Origin: Aquaspirillum sp. LM1
Lineage (GTDB): Bacteria > Pseudomonadota > Gammaproteobacteria > Burkholderiales > Aquaspirillaceae
Direction of reading: 5' to 3'
Length of the DNA: 64,000 bases
Assembly: GCF_002002905.1 (NCBI RefSeq)
Contig: NZ_CP019509.1
Coordinates: 682,001 to 746,000 of the forward strand
The notes below the pieces were generated by a model that was given only the letters and a program-made list of their open reading frames with translations, was not told the DNA's origin and made no database searches. The position numbers and the translations under genes are program-made. Of this stretch, positions 63,679 to 64,000 are shown piece after piece. How positions within the stretch are numbered: position 1 is the stretch's first letter; each line of letters starts with the position of its first letter.

Positions 63679-64000
63679 TTATTTCAGTGCATAAATGGCC
63701 GGCAGATTGCGCCAGGCACCGCGCACGTCCATGCCATAGCCAAACACATAGCGGTCAGGCACATCAATACCAACAAAATCGGCGGCAATCGGCTTGGCCT
63801 TGCTGATCAGTTTATTGGCAAATACCCCGCTGTAAAATGCCTTGGCCCCCATGGCCATCACCTTGTCGCGAATGGCCGCCATGGTTTCGCCTTCGTCCAG
63901 AATATCGTCGAGCACCAGCACCACGCGGTCGCGCACGTCTTCTTTTGGTGCCTGCCGCCACACCAGCTCGCCGCCACGGGTCTTGTCGCCGTAGCGCGAC
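63679..64000 (-). CDS. Hypoxanthine-guanine phosphoribosyltransferase, 3' part
   Basis: Only the C-terminal 106 or so residues lie in the window; the start is beyond base 64000. The PRPP-binding motif is VVLVLDDILDEGET, preceded by RYGDKTRGGELVW and followed by GIDVPDRYVFGYGMDVRGAWRNLPAIYAL, the hypoxanthine/guanine-type ending. It salvages purine bases to nucleotides. It is transcribed toward mosB but is separated from it by a terminator. Confidence 0.88.
   Translation of the reverse strand, partial: SRYGDKTRGGELVWRQAPKEDVRDRVVLVLDDILDEGETMAAIRDKVMAMGAKAFYSGVFANKLISKAKPIAADFVGIDVPDRYVFGYGMDVRGAWRNLPAIYALK

Overview
The window reads as one chromosome segment of a motile, aerobic, GC-rich betaproteobacterium. 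The gene content (Rnf-nth block, flagellar chemotaxis operon with CheV/CheZ/CheD, FdxA, GluQ-RS, LiuR-controlled acyl-CoA catabolism, molybdenum storage proteins) and neisserial dRS3-like ATTCCC-N8-GGGAAT palindromes fit the Neisseriales/Chromobacteriaceae side. That placement is an inference; no rRNA or other marker gene is present.

Region 1 (1-3900) is an accessory patch: an IS630-family element with a broken or slippage-dependent transposase, a 277-bp element that carries the same IS630 ends but no transposase, an IS4-family transposase remnant, and a stand-alone OLD-family ATPase/Toprim nuclease. Region 2 (4000-15600) is acyl-CoA catabolism: acyl-CoA dehydrogenase, thiolase, a LiuR-like MerR regulator, 3-hydroxyacyl-CoA dehydrogenase, a long-chain-type acyl-CoA synthetase and a complete five-gene Liv-type ABC importer. 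Three LiuR-type palindromes sit in front of the three transcription units. Region 3 (15600-16860) has no genes and holds a structured repeat plus an exact 247-bp tandem array. Region 4 (16860-24480) is a PaaK-like ligase followed by a distal valine-degradation operon (mmsA, thioesterase, isobutyryl-CoA dehydrogenase, enoyl-CoA hydratase, HIBYL-CoA hydrolase, mmsB) closed by a strong terminator.

Region 5 (24700-32450) holds zapE, an aspartoacylase-like hydrolase, a membrane diguanylate cyclase, a two-domain phosphatidylserine-decarboxylase-family enzyme and a chemoreceptor. Region 6 (32450-36400) is an AT-richer, three-gene operon of all-helical proteins with no signal peptide. Its architecture suggests a tripartite alpha-helical pore-forming toxin of the ClyA/HBL/AhlABC type, and it is the best candidate here for something undescribed. 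Region 7 (36400-47300) is housekeeping: rnfABCDGE-nth, a DegP/MucD lipoprotein protease, rraA, recN and nadK.

Region 8 (47400-55400) is chemotaxis: a leftward operon cheV-cheV-cheY-cheZ-cheA with a good sigma-28 promoter in front, then a FleS-like kinase, a receiver-only regulator and cheD on the other strand. CheZ carries three N-terminal repeats that resemble its own C-terminal CheY-binding peptide, and CheA has a Pro/Ala-rich linker where P2 normally lies. Region 9 (55400-64000) holds fdxA, gluQ, a GGDEF(degenerate)-EAL protein, divergent serA and D-2-hydroxyglutarate dehydrogenase, a tandemly duplicated terminator region, mosA/mosB and the 3' part of a purine phosphoribosyltransferase gene. 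No tRNA, rRNA or CRISPR array was seen.
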